This document shows, piece by piece, positions 5,302 through 6,516 of a DNA stretch of 6,516 nt; the first letter of the stretch is position 1, and the number at the start of each line of letters is the position of its first letter. The stretch is taken from NCBI GenBank assembly GCA_903871865.1, contig CAIQIL010000680.1, forward strand, positions 1-6,516, read 5' to 3'. Under the pieces are notes generated by a model. That model was not told the origin of the DNA, made no database searches, and saw only the letters and a list, made by a program, of their open reading frames with translations. The stretch comes from an uncultured Burkholderiales bacterium. GTDB taxonomy: Bacteria; Pseudomonadota; Gammaproteobacteria; Burkholderiales; Burkholderiaceae_C. Position numbers and translations under genes: made by a program.

Positions 5302-6516
5302 TCAGGCCAGGCGCTGCAGCTGGCCTTGCAGGCGCTCCAGCGTGGCGGAGAAGTCGGCCACGCGGGCCTTTTCCTGTTCAACCACGGCGGCCGGGGCGCG
5401 GGCCACGAAGCTCTCGTTGCCCAGCTTGGCCTGCGCCTTGGCGATCTCGCCTTGCAGGCGGGTGATTTCCTTGCCCAGGCGGACCTTCTCGGCCTCGATG
5501 TCGATCTCGACGTGCAGGGCCAGGCGGGCTTCGCCGTGCACGGCCACCGGGGCCATGCCGGTGGCAGCGGCGAAAGCGGCTTCGTCCAGCAGCTGGACCT
5601 CGCTGAGCTTGCCCAGGGCCTGGAGGATGGGCGCGGCCTGGCGGATGAAATCTGCGTCGCCGGTGGTGAGCAGGGGCACGCGCTCGGCGGGCGACAGGCT
5701 CATCTCGCTGCGCAGGTTGCGGGCGGTGCCCACGATGGCCTTGAGCTTGGCCACCCAGGCGTCGGACTCGGCGCACACGCGGCCCAGGTCGGGCAGCGGG
5801 TAGGGCGCCAGCACGAGGGTGTCGTCGCTGTCAGCTGCCTTGCGGCCGGCCACCGGTGCCACGACCTGCCAGAGCTCTTCGGTGATGAAGGGCGTGATGG
5901 GGTGCAGCAGGCGCAGCACGGTTTCCAGCACGCGGATCAGGGTGCGGCGGGTGGCGCGGGCCTTGGCCTCGTTGCCCTCGGCCTTGGCGGCGTTGAGCTG
6001 GGCCTTGGCGATCTCGATGTACCAGTCGCAGTACTCGTCCCAGACGAACTGGTAGATGGCGTTGGCGACGTTGTCCAGGCGCAGGTCGGTGAAGCCTTGC
6101 TCGACAGCGGCTTCCACGCGCTGCAGCTCGGAGACGATCCATTTGTCGGCGGGGCTGAAGTTCAGGTACTCGCCGGTGACACAGGCCCCCGGTGCGTGCT
6201 TGTCAAGGCCACAGTCCTGGCCCTCGGTGTTCATCAGCACGAACTTGGTGGCGTTCCAGAGCTTGTTGCAGAAGTTGCGGTAGCCCTCGCAACGCTTGCT
6301 GTCGATGTTGATGCTGCGACCCAGGCTGGCCAGCGCGGCAAAAGTGAAGCGCAGGGCATCGGCGCCGTAGCCGGGAATGCCTTCAGGGAATTCTTTCTCG
6401 GTGTTCTTGCGAACCTTGGGCGCGGTCTCGGGTTTGCGCAATCCGGTCGTGCGTTTGTCCAGCAAGGGGGCCAGTTCAATGCCATCGATCAGGTCGACAG
6501 GGTCCAGCACATTGCC
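5302..6516 (-). CDS. valS: Valyl-tRNA synthetase ValS (C-terminal part, 5'-truncated)
   Basis: ValS charges tRNA-Val with valine in the cytoplasm. The frame is open to the right edge; 404 C-terminal residues are visible of an enzyme that is usually ~900-960 long. The fragment starts at [15 protein letters not shown], the residues that directly follow the class I KMSKS signature, so the signature itself, the HIGH motif and the editing domain are outside. [20 protein letters not shown] (51-70) closes the catalytic core. The helical anticodon-binding domain covers about 80-240 ([52 protein letters not shown]). The last ~70 residues ([19 protein letters not shown], then [20 protein letters not shown]) form the tRNA-contacting coiled-coil arm typical of ValS. 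It is followed closely by galU. The apparent start at 6510 is an artefact of the window edge. Confidence 0.97.
   Translation of the reverse strand, partial: GNVLDPVDLIDGIELAPLLDKRTTGLRKPETAPKVRKNTEKEFPEGIPGYGADALRFTFAALASLGRSINIDSKRCEGYRNFCNKLWNATKFVLMNTEGQDCGLDKHAPGACVTGEYLNFSPADKWIVSELQRVEAAVEQGFTDLRLDNVANAIYQFVWDEYCDWYIEIAKAQLNAAKAEGNEAKARATRRTLIRVLETVLRLLHPITPFITEELWQVVAPVAGRKAADSDDTLVLAPYPLPDLGRVCAESDAWVAKLKAIVGTARNLRSEMSLSPAERVPLLTTGDADFIRQAAPILQALGKLSEVQLLDEAAFAAATGMAPVAVHGEARLALHVEIDIEAEKVRLGKEITRLQGEIAKAQAKLGNESFVARAPAAVVEQEKARVADFSATLERLQGQLQRLA

Noticed and set aside
4707..5465. 252-codon open frame on the plus strand opposite galU and the end of valS
   Set aside because: It is in register antisense to galU, with shadow composition (His/Gln/Gly/Leu-rich) and no recognisable domain; galU is intact opposite it.

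Overview
This GC-rich window is completely filled with housekeeping and surface-machinery genes, packed in the style of a betaproteobacterium, most likely Burkholderiales. The protein sequences (a PilN-PilO-PilP-PilQ-AroK series, a GalU with the [11 protein letters not shown] motif, and a ValS C-terminus) and the strong preference for G/C at third codon positions all point that way. I cannot fix the genus from the sequence alone.

Left half, + strand (1-3834): the 3' two thirds of pilN, then complete pilO, pilP and pilQ. Together they encode the inner-membrane alignment complex and the outer-membrane secretin of the type IV pilus. pilO/pilP and pilP/pilQ overlap through ATGA stop-start junctions, so this looks like one translationally coupled operon; pilM is expected just upstream of the window. 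PilN and PilO form the periplasmic dimer, PilP is the lipoprotein linking it to the secretin, and PilQ is the pore through which the pilus leaves the cell.

Middle (3848-4420): aroK (shikimate kinase) follows pilQ after 13 bases, probably from a TTG start, and is likely co-transcribed with the pil genes. In many relatives aroB follows aroK. Here the next gene is galU on the opposite strand, and the two genes overlap tail to tail by 23 bases.

Right half, - strand (4398-6516): the 3' part of valS (valyl-tRNA synthetase; the 5' part lies beyond the right edge) is followed after 16 bases by galU (UTP-glucose-1-phosphate uridylyltransferase). They probably form a short operon running toward the pil-aroK operon.

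There is no intergenic stretch longer than 16 bases, no RNA gene, no mobile element and no CRISPR array. I did not find a new multi-gene system. What merits a second look is DNA/RNA structure inside the genes: a perfect 22-base palindrome inside aroK, a perfect 9-bp-stem hairpin inside the end of aroK just past the galU stop, a strong hairpin over the pilP lipobox codons, three consecutive ATG codons at the pilQ start, and a 9-base tandem repeat in a pilQ linker.
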